The translations under genes and the position numbers were made by a program. This document shows positions 28,071 to 41,097 of a stretch of DNA of 64,000 nt, one piece after another (positions within the stretch are counted from its first letter, which is position 1; each line of letters begins with the position of its first letter). The stretch comes from Paramecium sonneborni (taxonomy: Eukaryota; Ciliophora; Oligohymenophorea; Peniculida; Parameciidae): assembly GCA_905182985.1 (NCBI GenBank), contig CAJJDN010000055.1:400344-464343 (forward strand), in the 5' to 3' direction. The notes beneath the pieces were generated by a model that saw only the letters and a program-made list of their open reading frames with translations, did not search any database and was not told the origin of the DNA.

Positions 28071-29221
28071 CGCTAGCCTTACCAGATAAATAAATTTTTG
28101 GATATAATTATTTAATATAAGAGGCGGCTAGATTATTTTATAGCTTATATCCTCATCCACTACAATATGTAATGTTAAATTTAAAAAATAATTCTTTACT
28201 AGTTTTCGCGACAACAATATTTTTAGGAATTTTTTACATAAAATTAATTAATTTATAAAGATTTATAAAATTTAAGATTTAAAAATCTCATAATTTAATC
28301 TCTTTTATCATATTACCCATATTCCAAACTCCTTATTTATAAAGTTTACCCTTTTTATAGATTGCACCATCGCCATTTTATCTGCTTGATCTCCAATACC
28401 TTATAAATACCCTTCCATCTGGATAAGTCATTTATCCTTATCCATCTAATTTATCTAATAAAAATTCTCCTTTATAATCTTAACCAGTAGGCCAAATCAT
28501 TTATGCTTAATCATCTCTAAGTCCATCTCTCCAATCGTCTATATACTTTTTACTATCACTCTAAAAGAATGTTCCTTTATCTTAGATAAGGTAATTCACA
28601 TAAAGTTAAAAGTTTCTCTAAGAAATTCTCCTTCATAATATGAATTATCATTGAAGACAATCTTTCCATTACCATCTTTTTAACCTTTCTTAAATTATCC
28701 TTAATAAACTATAAAATTAGACCATACTTCTTTTCCTTAACCATGTTTTTCTCCATTTTACCACTCCATCATAATAAAAAGTAAAACTATACACACCTAA
28801 TCAATAGAATAAATTATTTTCAAATTCTCCTTCTAATAATCTCCATCATGATATAATAATCTACCTAGACAATAATACTTATCTTATTTAAAAAAAAAAC
28901 TTTCATAAACACTTCCATCTAAATTTATAGCCTTCCCATATCAATATTCATGTCTTAAATCGTCAAGCCAATCTCCAGAGTATAATATTTCATTCTTTAA
29001 GCTCTTAAAATGTGAATAATTATTACATAAACACCCCATCTTATTATCAAATAAAGAAGTTAAATCTTACATTTTAAAATGAGCAGATTCCTTCACAATT
29101 ATCTTTTTCAATTTATCCATAGTTGCTAAAATTAAAGGATTCAAAATAATAATTATTCCTGTTTTGATATACTCTTGGTGTAATTGCATTTATTAATTAA
29201 TAAAGACTCTCCTCAATATTT
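28071..29221. repeat. Copy 1 of an exact 1151-bp tandem duplication
   Basis: The stretch beginning cgctagccttaccagataa at 28071 is repeated at 29223 with a constant offset of 1152. Every line I compared matched letter for letter through 29221/30373. The copies are separated by a single N at 29222. Perfect identity of non-coding as well as coding bases points to an assembly overlap left around a gap rather than a natural duplication. Confidence 0.9.
28288..29189 (-). pseudogene. MORN-repeat protein gene, disrupted (copy 1)
   Basis: Reverse frames encode at least six MORN-type units (consensus YxGxWxxGxxHGxG): YSGDWLDDLRHEY, GSVYESFF, YYDG, GEKHGQGKEVWSNF, YYEGEFLRE, GQDYKGEFLLDKLDGQGQMTYPDG, and a C-terminus GVWNMGNMIKEIKL before TGA 28288. 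The units lie in different frames. A TGA falls at the first Gly of a GxG motif (HEY-TGA-YGK), a second at LFY-TGA-LGVY, and at least two more frame changes follow, one next to a run of ten T. Introns do not explain all of them. MORN proteins normally act at membranes, basal bodies or the cortex. This copy is a pseudogene or badly sequenced. Confidence 0.6.
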
Positions 29222-29222
29222 N

Positions 29223-30373
29223 CGCTAGCCTTACCAGATAAATAAATTTTTGGATATAATTATTTAATATAAGAGGCGGCTAGATTATTTTATAGCTTAT
29301 ATCCTCATCCACTACAATATGTAATGTTAAATTTAAAAAATAATTCTTTACTAGTTTTCGCGACAACAATATTTTTAGGAATTTTTTACATAAAATTAAT
29401 TAATTTATAAAGATTTATAAAATTTAAGATTTAAAAATCTCATAATTTAATCTCTTTTATCATATTACCCATATTCCAAACTCCTTATTTATAAAGTTTA
29501 CCCTTTTTATAGATTGCACCATCGCCATTTTATCTGCTTGATCTCCAATACCTTATAAATACCCTTCCATCTGGATAAGTCATTTATCCTTATCCATCTA
29601 ATTTATCTAATAAAAATTCTCCTTTATAATCTTAACCAGTAGGCCAAATCATTTATGCTTAATCATCTCTAAGTCCATCTCTCCAATCGTCTATATACTT
29701 TTTACTATCACTCTAAAAGAATGTTCCTTTATCTTAGATAAGGTAATTCACATAAAGTTAAAAGTTTCTCTAAGAAATTCTCCTTCATAATATGAATTAT
29801 CATTGAAGACAATCTTTCCATTACCATCTTTTTAACCTTTCTTAAATTATCCTTAATAAACTATAAAATTAGACCATACTTCTTTTCCTTAACCATGTTT
29901 TTCTCCATTTTACCACTCCATCATAATAAAAAGTAAAACTATACACACCTAATCAATAGAATAAATTATTTTCAAATTCTCCTTCTAATAATCTCCATCA
30001 TGATATAATAATCTACCTAGACAATAATACTTATCTTATTTAAAAAAAAAACTTTCATAAACACTTCCATCTAAATTTATAGCCTTCCCATATCAATATT
30101 CATGTCTTAAATCGTCAAGCCAATCTCCAGAGTATAATATTTCATTCTTTAAGCTCTTAAAATGTGAATAATTATTACATAAACACCCCATCTTATTATC
30201 AAATAAAGAAGTTAAATCTTACATTTTAAAATGAGCAGATTCCTTCACAATTATCTTTTTCAATTTATCCATAGTTGCTAAAATTAAAGGATTCAAAATA
30301 ATAATTATTCCTGTTTTGATATACTCTTGGTGTAATTGCATTTATTAATTAATAAAGACTCTCCTCAATATTT
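29223..30373. repeat. Copy 2 of the exact 1151-bp duplication
   Basis: It matches 28071-29221 with a constant offset. After 30373 the sequence continues into unique DNA, whereas copy 1 ends at the N. So the true single-copy locus is probably the left flank (up to 28070) joined to one copy and then to 30374 onwards. Confidence 0.9.
29440..30341 (-). pseudogene. MORN-repeat protein gene, disrupted (copy 2)
   Basis: Same sequence and same lesions as copy 1 (offset 1152). A likely start ATG at 30341 (MQLHQEYIKTGIII..) keeps frame to MDKLKKIIVKES. No upstream exon could be fixed between this point and the ribosomal protein gene ending at 30489. Confidence 0.6.
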
Positions 30374-30488
30374 AAATGATCAGGTGTATTATGATTACTA
30401 ATATTTGTGAGCGGATTTAATTTGAACAGCAATTACCTATTAAATATTAATATTTATATTGATAGATATTTTTAATGTATATAATGTA

Positions 30489-30957
30489 TCAGGCAACAAG
30501 TATGCATGCTCCACCGACAGCCTTTATTCTTCTTTCTGCAGTTTTGCTAAAGAATTTTGCTTTTACAACAACTGGTTAATTTGGTAATCTTCCCTTACCT
30601 AAGACCTTAAAATAACCTGCCTTTGTAACATCTATCACTGCAGCCTTATCTTTTGATTTCGAATATTTTTCTCTAGTTTCATCGGTAACAAGTGACCATA
30701 ATTTATCAATATTCACTACAGGTCTATGAAGTTAGTTCTTCTTTAAATGAAAATGTCTCATTCCATTCTAATATTATATTAATCACTTGTACCTTTTAGA
30801 AATATCCAGGATGATATTTATTAAAGTTAATTCTGTGATGTGTTAAACCTCCTGATACACCTCTACCACTTGGATGTTTTCTATGCTTACCAACTCTACC
30901 ATAACCATGACAAACATGTCCTCTCATTTTTCTGCATTTTCTTAATCTGCTGACCAT
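30489..30957 (-). CDS. RPL27A: 60S ribosomal protein L27a (uL15)
   Basis: Two exons (intron 30768-30792, 25 nt) give 147 residues, the usual length. The sequence is unmistakable: [52 protein letters not shown], then [25 protein letters not shown], and the C-terminus [18 protein letters not shown]. It is a structural protein of the large ribosomal subunit. Codon use is richer in G/C than in the neighbours, as expected of a highly expressed gene; several GCC, GGA and AGA codons stand out. Confidence 0.97.
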
Positions 30958-31175
30958 TTTTTTTTTATTTTAAAAAAGATTTTAATATGTAATTAATATA
31001 CAAAATCTATACGTAAACAAATTATTTATATCTTTCTTCACACGTCTTTCCATATTATAGTTATTTCAAATCAATAAAATAGACTCATATACAAATTAAT
31101 TTCTCATTTTTTCAAATCTGCTTTACTAACTCAATTTATTGATGTTTCATTATTATAATAAACAAAGATGCCTCC

Positions 31176-31850
31176 TCACTTTAGAATAAAGATTTTCTAT
31201 CTTATTTTCTTTCTATATTTATCCCAAAAACAAGCACAAAAGCATTTATGATTAATTGAAGTACCCTCCCAAAGACGATCTGTTATTAAATCAAAATAGC
31301 AAAATTAAAAGATAATTTTTTCACAACATTAAATATCTTAATGTTAAAATTAGGCAAACATAAAGTCTCTATTGCAAATAATTATTAGAAACATAAAATA
31401 GGCACTCCAATTCTTCCTTGAATTGTATGACAAAAAAAAAGTAAAAAAAAACACTTGCAAACTAAGCATCATTAGTATTAATTCCTTCCAAAAATTCATA
31501 ATCTATTTTATAGAAAATTATCTCGTACATTCAATTGTCATGCCATGCACATGAATAATTAATTATTTTTGAATATTTGATCATCTGACTTTTATTTGCC
31601 TGATAAATCATTTAAGTAATAACTACAAACATCAAAAAGGTCCAATAATAAATGTAATAAAACACATCAATAATGGTAGAGTCTAGATGAGATATAATCT
31701 ATTTTTCTTGATTTATAAGATTACCTTAATTATTAAATATTTTCTATCTTCCAAATACTTAAATTCTGATAATCAGTATTAAAGAGATCAATTTGACAAT
31801 ATTACAAATAAAAATTGTAAGTAATAGTCATGATTGGGATCATAGAACAT
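31176..31850 (-). CDS. Small multi-pass membrane protein, intron-rich
   Basis: Reverse-strand exons encode at least two membrane segments: FYYIYYWTFLMFVVITQMIY and WSAYFMFLIIIC. A Cys/Trp-rich C-terminus reads ITDRLWEGTSINHKCFCACFWDKYRKK and ends at TGA 31176-31178. A probable start MFYDPNHDYYLQF lies at 31850. Three or more introns are implied by frame changes near 31500, 31440 and 31700-31830; one of 48 nt and one of 38 nt fit, but the 5' junctions are uncertain. No family is recognised. A signal-peptide-like ORF on the opposite strand at 31168 is its antisense shadow. Confidence 0.5.
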
Positions 31851-32148
31851 TTTATTTTGTAATTTTAAAAATTATGAAAATTATTAATTTACATAGTTTT
31901 ATAATGTTTCAAATTTTTAGTATATACTGAACAAATTATTTAATTTATTATAAATTTATACATTCTAAAATGTCAATTAAATTTCATAAAAATTGAATCG
32001 ATTTATTAAAAAAAAAATATAAATTATATATTTTATTTAATTTTAGTTTAAACGATGTTAGTGGACGAAACTTAGAGGAAAGATAAAATTTTGAAAAGAT
32101 TTAAAATAGATTTGTTAATCAATGATATGAAATAAATTATATTAAAAA
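31851..32148. other. Intergenic, AT-rich
   Basis: Long T/A tracts; nothing coding was seen. Confidence 0.5.
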
Positions 32149-35100
32149 TCATTTACTTTGGTATTCTTCATTTCTAAAATATTAGACTTTTTATTTGATT
32201 ATCTAACTATTTATAATAATATATACATCAGATCTTAAGGGATTAAATTATTAAGCTTATGAAAAGGATTTAACAGATTATTAAGATTCTTTTACTCCTG
32301 AATTATAATTAGAGATATCAGATCTTTATTAAGCAGTATTTACTATAGATTTAATTTTTTTAGAATCTTCTAAGTTAAAACCTGATACTAATCCTGTTTA
32401 ATTATTAATTGTTTCTCCAACCCTTTATATCTCAAAAGTTTTCTATACAAATTATGTATTATTAGTATTATTTGAGCTCAATCTTCTTTAAGTTTTAGCC
32501 AGCTCATTTCTAAGCATATTAATTTCAGATTCATATTCTGTTGCCTATTTATAAAATAAAATTATTACTCTTTCAATTAATTTATCATGCTTCGATTAAA
32601 TTTACTCTTTCAGCATCCTTTATCTTTAAATTTCAGCATTCAAACCTTCAATTCTTGTTTCTAACTCTACAAGTCGTTAATTACTTAGTATATAATTATT
32701 AATTACTTTTAAGTTTCTCTAATGATGATTTATTGTTTGTTTGATTATTCTAAAATAGCTTCATGCTCAATTTTTAATTACCTAATTTTTGTTGATAATT
32801 CTTGAATCATTTCATTCAATTAAACGATTTCAAATTCCTTAGATTATAATTAGTTTATTAACTCTCTAGTTTTCACTTCATTTGTTGTTGATACCTTTTT
32901 ATCATTTTCTATTTTTCTAACTTATATTTCTAGTTACTATATTTGTTCTGTTTTTCTTTTATTTTCTAATTCTAACCTATTTAATTTTTCAAAATCTATC
33001 TATTAATATCTATCTTAATAATCTTAATTTTCACGATTTAATTATCTTAATTTTAATTCAAGTTCATTATATTTTGATTTACTCTATGTTAATTCATTTT
33101 AACATTAAAAATACATCTTGTTTACTCTATCTAATTCAGCTTTAATTGTATCTCTGCTTTATTCTGAAGATTTCAATTACAATCTTATTGATTCAATTTC
33201 TCCAGAAGTAGTACTAACTTCAGTTGATAAAGCTATAAATTTTCTCTTCCATTATTCATTTTCTTCATTTTTATTTCTCATTAAATCTATCATTTTTTAA
33301 TTTTCTTTCTATAATAATTCTATCTATTATTTATTTTCTTTAATTTCTCTATTTTTAGAATTTTCTAAATATTGCAACTCTTAATTTATGCTATTTAATT
33401 ACTAAGATTAAACATTCGCTATTTCTTTTTTAAATTAGACTTCTTGAAGATTGATTTTTTCTTCATATTATTTCTTTTATGATTAGATTTCTAATTTTAA
33501 CCTTTCTATTAATTTTTCATTTTAAAATTATTCTTCTTTAAAATAATTAAATTTCAATTCTTGTTCAGCATATCTTTCTCTTTCTTGTCTTAATTCTTAA
33601 TTTTTTTTTTCTAATATTCTAATTTATTCTTAAAAGTCTTATTCCCTTCTTTCATATTATAAAAGAATTTATTTTTACTTTTATCCTTCATCTATTTTTA
33701 ATTAAAACTAAGTTAACTATTCTTAAGTATCCTAATTCTGCTTTTAAGAATTTTTTAATTATAACTTTAAAGTTTTTATTTCTTATTCTAATTCAAAGTA
33801 TGAATTCTAATATTCTTTGAGCTGCTTTTCATAAATTTCAATTTATTTTTATTATTAAAGCTATTACCTTTCTAAACTTTAAATCTTCAATAAGTCTTCT
33901 TATTTACTAACTTGTATGGTTTCCTTTACAATTTATACCTCTTATTTTTATTTTTGAATGATAGTAATATTATCTCTTAAAGTAGATAATTACTACTCTA
34001 ATTATCTAATACGATATTAATCTGCTTCGGAAGGAACCTCAATAGTTATAGTTTCTTTTATTACTTCTTATTTCTTTTAATTCAAAATAAAAAATTCTTA
34101 TTATAAAGTATTAAGTTATTATTCCAATTATTTTATTTTAATTTTATCAGACTCTATAGGTACTTCTACTATTTCTCGAACAATTTCTTATTTTCGAGAT
34201 TATAAAATCTAATATTCACTTTTTATTTATGAAAGCTACATCTCTAATTATTAAATTCTAAATTTATCAGCCTATGAAGGAACCTCAACTGTGTATGTTT
34301 CTTTTATTACTTCTTATTTTATCTTATTTAATGCAATATAATCTTATTGCAATTTATTTAAATCTTACTCTAATTCAATAATTCTTCTTTTATCAGATTC
34401 TTTAGGAACTTCTATTCTCTCTGTTATTACTTCTCGAATAGTTTCTTATTTTTTTTTTGAAATTATTTATAATTCCAAAGTTAAATTACTTAATTATGAT
34501 TCTAATTATGCAATTCTTTATTTGTCTACTGACGAAGAAACTTCTATTCTTTCTGTTTTTACCTCTTATTTTTTCATATTTAGGATTTCATAATTATTTT
34601 GTAAATTTAAGTACTCATTTTTTAATTGTATTAATGACTATTCCAATTATGAAATTCGATATTTATCAGCCTATGAAGAAACTTCAACTGTTACAGTTTC
34701 CCTTATGATCTCTTATTTCTTTTAATTCAATTAGTTGTAATCTCTTTATAATTATGAAAATTAATCTTCTAATTATTTTATTCTAACTTTATCTTATTCA
34801 TTTGGTACTTCAATTGTTTCTGTAATTATTTCTCTTATCACTTCTTGTTTTTATTATTAAATTATTTAAATTTCTGACTTTAATTTCTATACATATGATT
34901 CTAATTATTATATTTTGAATTTATCTGCTTAAGAAGAAACCTCTACTGTTACTGTTTCTTTAATGATTTATTATTTCTTTTAACTAAGTTAATAATAATC
35001 TTCATTTAATCTTTATAATTCATCTTCTAATTATTAGATTTTTATTTTATCTTGCTTTGATGGTATTTCAACAGTTTCTGTAATTATTTCTCTTATTACT

Positions 35101-38100
35101 TCTTATTTTTATTTTGAAATAATCTCAATTTCTTATTTTAATTAATATACTAATGATTCAAGTTATTGTATTTTTATTTTATCTGATTATTAAGGAATTT
35201 CTACTGTGATTGTTTCTTTTATTATTTCTTGTTTCTTTAAATTTAATAACTAATAATCTTTTTATAATTTTTATAATTAATCTTCTAACTATTAAATTCT
35301 TATTCTATCAGATTCTAAAGGAACTTCAACTCTCTCAGTGATATACTCAGTTATAATCTCTTATTTTTAAGATGAAACTATTTGCAATTCTTTTCTTAAT
35401 TGTGTTAATTAATATTCTAATTGTTAAATTTTTTATCTATCAGCTTAAGAAGGAACCTCAACAGTAATAGTTTCTTTAATAATTTCTTATTTTTTCTATT
35501 CTAAATATTGATAGTCTTTCTTTAAACGTTAAAGTTATTCTTATAATTATGAGATTTTCAATTTGTCAGACTCTGATGGAACTTCAATTCTTTCAGTAAT
35601 TACTTCTCTTATAACTTCCTATTTACTTTTTGCTAAATACTAGAATTCTGTTTTTAATTAAGCTAATTGAGATTCTAAAGATTATATTTTTATCTTATCA
35701 GCTTAAGATGGCACCTCAACTGTTATTTGCTATGTTATAACTTCTTACTTCTTCTAATTTAATTCATAGATTTATTCTTTCAAAAAGTGTATTTCTTATT
35801 CTAACTATTAAATTCTTATTTAATCTTCTTCAAGAGGAACTTCAACAGTTTCTGTTATATATTCTCGAATAATTTCTTATTTTTTTGCAGATGATTATTT
35901 TATTTAATGCTCTAATTCTTATATTTTTATTTTATCACTTTCTAATGATTAAACCTCTCTAATAGTTTCTACAACAACTTAATTCTTCCTTCTATCTAAT
36001 TCATAATATTTAGTTTTCCATAATTATAACTCTTCCTCTAAACTAGCAATTAATTTTATATCTTCTTAACTTCGTACTTATACAGTTTCTCTAATAGTTT
36101 CTCTAATTACTTCTTGTTTAGATGTGGAAATTTATTTCAATTACAAATTTAGTAAGTATAATTATTATTCTAAATCTTATATTTTTTATTTATCTTATTT
36201 TGAAGGAGTTTCTATTATTTCTTTAACAATTTCTTACTTTTTTTTTAAAAGTACTTCATTTGAAGCCCTTAATTCACTAATTTTTTATTTATCAACTTCC
36301 CATTCACTCTTTAATGAATTATATTCATTTCTTTTATCTAATAATTATTTTTCCAAATCTCTACACTTTATTCTCAAACTCTCAATATCAAGTTCGAATT
36401 ATTTAATTTTTCTAGATTGATCTTAATTTGATTTAGTATTTTCTACAGTAATTTAATATGTCGTTATTTATTCCTAATAAGTTTATTCTCTAATTTTAAG
36501 TACTCGAATTTCTTCTTACATTTCAATTAATTCTTATTCTAGTAATTGAATTCTATGTTAATCTTATTCGTTTTAAGTATGAACATAAGTATGAGATTCA
36601 TATTATGTTTTAATGTCAATCAATAATTATCTAGCTTCCTAATGCTTTAATTATTCATCATAGAATTTCTCTTTCCATAATTTTACTTAAACTTCAATTT
36701 CTTGAGAAAATTGTTCAAGTTATCTATATTCTCTTCTTATCTTTTCAATCTCCTTTTAATGACTTTCAACTTCAAATTAATATTAAGCATTTTAATGAAT
36801 TTCAATTTATTTTTCTTATTACTATCTAATTTCTCTTACATCTTTAGAATATTTAGATTCAATTTCATACACTTTTAAAGATTCATTTTATAATTGATTA
36901 TTAAGTTATTTTATTAGCTATTGTTCTTTCAATAATCTTTCATTCAATTACTTAATTTAAGTTTCATAATATTCATTTTATGATGTTTCTTTATTTGCTT
37001 ATTCAATTTTTAATTTAAATTCTTTTTATTAAGCAGCAATCTAAGTTTCAAGTTAATAAATTTATCTTTCTAATTCTAAAATTTTTGATTATTCTTTTTG
37101 AGATAATCTCTAATAATTTGTTTCATTATCTCTTTTTAATCTTTCATATTATTTCGATAATGATTAATTTTCTACTTCCAATGATTAAATATGTTATTTT
37201 AATGTAGAAATCTCTCTCTCGTATTTTTATGAATATTTTTATATTTAATCTTCAATTTATTATAAATTATTTCGTTCCCAATCTTATTTTTCAATTTTCA
37301 ATTAATCTTCAAATAATATTCTAAGATCTTTTTCCATATTAATTATTTTATGTTATAGTTTAGAAATATTGTCATCTTTCTCTCTCAATTATTATTCAAA
37401 ATCATATGCTCTATTTTAATGATATATGATTTAATCTTCTAATTCTTTAATTTCAATCTTATAAGTATTGATTTATTAGTTGAATTAATTAATTTGTAAT
37501 TTTTATCTATCAGATTCTTATGTATTTTTATTTTACTTTTCAAATTATGTAATACTTAATCTATATCGATTATTTTATTCTTGAATTTATTTAAATTCAG
37601 ATACCAAAATATCCATTTCTTCTTTTACTTATTCATTTTCTATTTTTAATTAACTATTATATTCTTCTAATTATTTAATCTTATGTTTATAATTATCAGT
37701 ATCTTTAGTTTTAATTTCTAATTAAATATATTTTTATTTCCAATTTTCTAATTCATTTTAAATTGTATGAAGTTGTTAATTATCTCTTTAAATTTTATCA
37801 CTTTATTATAATTCTATTTATTTTTTGGTTTCATTGACTCTGATTTCCATTTAAATGATTCTTCTTTCACTTTCTTCTTTCTATAATTCAAATGTTTGAC
37901 ATTTTTCTTACCATTATCTGCATTAAGCTTAATAGAAATTGAGTTCTTATTTTAATTAATCAATTTCATACTACATATTACCTTTTGATTCTGCCATTGC
38001 TGATTCTAATTTCATTTAGTTCTAATTATGTGCTTCAATCAATATTTAAATATCATTATCCATTTCTTTTATTTTATCTTTTAATGTTTAAATAGTTCTT

Positions 38101-38836
38101 TCATACAAATCCTTATCTGTTGTTCTATATTAAGCTTCTGATTAATATCTAGCAATTTCCTACATTAATCTTGTTATTTCACTTTAAGTATTAGAGTTCC
38201 TTTATTCTTTGACATTTCTAACTTCTAACTCTAAAGTAGATGTCCTATTTTTATAAGTTTATATATCTTGTTCATATTTATTTTTCATTCTTAAGAACTC
38301 TTCTACTTATTTTCTCTATTCTTCCAACATGGCATTTAATTAAGTAATATCTAAACTATTTAAATGGAAATCAATTACCTTATTAATATTTAATTTATTG
38401 CTAAGTTAATGAAGAAATATCTTGCTTATATCTCGTTACTAAACTTGATTATTCTGCATCTGATGAATTTCTCATTAGTAATTGAGATCGAAGCTTCGCT
38501 AATTCTTATTAAGATGCTTCTAACTCTGCTTGATTTATCATATATTTTTATCTTAAGTTATAACTTTCTCCAGACATTTACTTTAATTACTAATTGTCCT
38601 TGTCTAATTGTTCAATAACTTCTTTTAATTTCTTATTGTCTTGTAATAACTCCTCATATCGTCTTTCAATATTTATTATTTATTTACTTATCTTCAAATA
38701 GTGTACTCTTCTTAGTGCTTTAATTAATTTCAATGAAATTTCTTATTTATTATTGATTTTATTTCTCACCACTTGAAATTATTCCTGAATTACTTTAGTA
38801 TTTATCATTAACAAATGATTATCTACTTTATGCCAT
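32149..38836 (-). CDS. Giant coiled-coil protein (about 2200 residues) with internal repeats
   Basis: Starts MAQSRQSFVNDKYQSNSG at 38836. A 25-nt intron near 38670 joins this disordered head to a long rod (RYEELLQDNKKLKEVIEQL..). With that intron removed the length is a multiple of three (about 2220 codons) to TGA 32149-32151. Composition is Leu/Glu/Lys/Gln/Asn heptads throughout. The middle (about 33950-36260) carries a repeating module of about 43 residues with the core QEVIRE-VITE-TIEVPSESDK. The last 90 residues are Ser/Gln/Asn-rich. It is most likely a structural filament of the cortex, basal body or cilium; that is inference from architecture. No motor or enzymatic domain is visible. 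Confidence 0.8.
33950..36260 (-). repeat. Imperfect tandem repeat, about 128-bp unit, 17-18 copies
   Basis: The element around ggaacctcaactgt..ttcttattt on the plus strand recurs at about 34033, 34160, 34277, 34404, 34534, 34676, 34800, 34937, 35062, 35193, 35318, 35449, 35576, 35707, 35834, about 35955, about 36075 and 36202. Spacing is 117-142 bp, mostly 125-131. Units alternate between a shorter version (QEIIKETITVEVPS) and one with four extra residues (QEVIREVITETIEVPS), giving a higher-order period near 258 bp. Confidence 0.75.
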
Positions 38837-39896
38837 GGGTATTTAGAGATATTGTTAATTCATTAATTTGAATTTATATTAAATATTTGTTGTTTAAACT
38901 TTATTTAGGAAAAAGTATAATAATTAAATATATTTGATTATAATTGCTTTCAATTTTAAGAATCGAATAATTACTGTTTAGATTTATCGTTACAATTCAA
39001 ACAATCATCTCAATTAAGTAATACATTTTTTTAGAACTTCCCGAACTCTAGATTAATTTATTTAACTTCATTTTGAATTAAGATAAAAATATTAATTATT
39101 TGTAATGAAAATTAATCAATTCGGTCTATTAGAACATTTAACACAACCTGGACTCATAAAAAATAGTAAATAATGTGTCATGGAAGAACGACTAAATTTA
39201 TAAAAAACTAATTTTTTTTTAAAATACATCCCATTTCGACATAATGGGTAATTTCAAAATTAAAAAATTAATAAGGTCATGAAGAATCTCAATGCAATGA
39301 AAAAGAAGAGAAATATTTAAAAAACATCCAGAAATATAAATGTTATTTGGAAATGACATCAATTCAGCTTGGTTAGGAATTACCTTTGTGTTGGTGCAAT
39401 TTAGTTTTAAAAGTCTTTTTAGTTAATTAAATTTATTTTTGTTTGTAATAACTCCTCCTTAACATTAAATCATGCATTTCATGTTTTGATTAACCATTTT
39501 ACTTGTTTTGAATCAGAACTTTATAAAAAGAATAACAATTTATGAATTGAAATAACTTTTAGAAATACAGATAAATAATTTAAAATTTAATTAAGCCAAT
39601 TCTTGATAAGTGCTTAATCAATTATAAAATTGTAACAATACAAAACTAAAAGCCTTCAATTAAAATAGTAGCAGTCAATAATAATTTGTGCTGATAATGA
39701 TATGCTAATTAAAGAAAAAAGCATTTATAATACAAACTTAATTAATTTGTAAACTCCTATCAATATTAAAATAAATTTAAATGGATATTTAGAATTTAAA
39801 TTGCATATTATTTTATAATTTAAAAGGTTATAATGCATGGAGTAAATAATTTTGATAAAAATTATTATAATTTATAATAGATATTAAATACTGTCA
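38837..39896. other. Mostly intergenic; one possible short gene on + (about 39107-39510)
   Basis: From ATG 39107 a frame reads MKINQFGLLEHLTQPGLIKNSKQ. In another frame a Cys/Glu-rich stretch (GHEESQCNEKEEKYL..ELPLCWCNLVLKVFL) follows to about 39450. They may be exons of one small gene, but no consistent splice was found. The rest is AT-rich with frequent TGA. Confidence 0.3.
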
Positions 39897-41081
39897 ATGG
39901 AAGAGCAACAAAAAATAAAGAATAGAAAAGATAGAATAACACTTTCTCTTCACTAACCATTACAATATACAATATAGAAAATATTTTAGGAGAGATTAGA
40001 ATAAAATTTAAAGCCAATTATAAAATCTTCAACAAATGTAGAATTTTCTTGACTATTTAGATTATTAAATCAAATAAATCTCAAAAGTAAAATAAATTGC
40101 AGTTATTTTATGATGCAAAATTACACAACATCAATCTCTAGCATATTGAAGATCATATAAAAACACCACGCATGAATCATTCTGTAAAAATTTTAAGAAC
40201 TGAAACAAAAGAAGATTTAAATTAAAGATTATTGACACTTCCTGTTAAGAATATAACTTATGAAAAACTCTTAAATAAAGAAAAAGAGACAAAAATTACG
40301 TGTTTCTGTTATAAATCAAATGATGATGTATTCTGAAGAATAATTATAAGAAAAATGCTTAGATATATTTCGAAAACTGTCTAAGCCTATATCAGGTATA
40401 CAAATTCTTGAAAATAATTAACTCTATTAATATTTACTATCAATTTTTCATAATGAATAGATAACTATAAAAACAATTAAATATTTATCTGTTCCATAAA
40501 ATATGAATTATAAGTAATATTGTGATTTGATTATGAGATTCAATGAATGGAGTAAAGTTGGTAAATTGATATTTATATATTTAGATATTCTTTTTTATTG
40601 TTTTTATATATTTTAAGACAATTACTCAGCAATATTGGATTCAAAATGTTTATTTTAATTATTAACCTCAGAATAATGTTTTTCAGATGATGCTAATTTC
40701 ATTATAAAAACATTAAGATAAAGTTAAGAATTAAATAAACGAAGTAATTATAAAACATATCATACTAAATTGCTAAAAATACATAATTTAACATTTCGAA
40801 GATATAAACGAGAGTAAGAATTAATGATAGAAAAGCTTCGTAAATAAAAATTAGATATGTACTAAATAAAAACGAAGATGATAATATCAAATTTAAAAGA
40901 AAATTAAATTGTAGATAAAGAAGAGAATTTATATTAATTACCCATCTAAAATGAAGATGATATAATAGTTACATTTGAGACTTTCAAATCTATTTATAGT
41001 TAATGTCATCCTTGTTTTTTTGGATGGCTAATAAAATGTCTTGGGGATATTGATATCTATTTTGTTGGGTAAAAATTATGA
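39897..41081 (+). CDS. Unknown helical protein upstream of ATG4
   Basis: Starts MEEQQKIKNRKDRITLSLHQ at 39897. Introns of 23 nt (near 40051-40073) and probably 37 nt (near 40250-40286) keep it open through RVSVINQMMMYSEEQLQEKC, FRKLSKPISGIQIL, YLSVPQNMNYKQYCDLIMRFNEWSKV, and later LDSKCLFQLLTSEQCFSDD and a Lys/Arg/Gln coiled coil. The apparent end is TGA 41079-41081 after ETFKSIYSQCHPCFFGW. It has no recognised domain. Its 3' end abuts the ATG4 start, and I cannot exclude that the two are one gene or that the last exon belongs to ATG4. Confidence 0.5.
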
Positions 41082-41097
41082 TTATAAAATTAATTAT

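Noticed and set aside
29222..29222. The N as a marker of a natural rearrangement breakpoint
   Set aside because: A single ambiguous base between perfect copies is far more simply a scaffold join.
31168..31540. Plus-strand signal-peptide-like ORF beginning MPPHFRIKIFYLIFF
   Set aside because: It is interrupted by TGA and lies antisense to a reverse-strand reading with Cys/Trp-rich conserved-looking sequence ending at 31176, which is the better gene.
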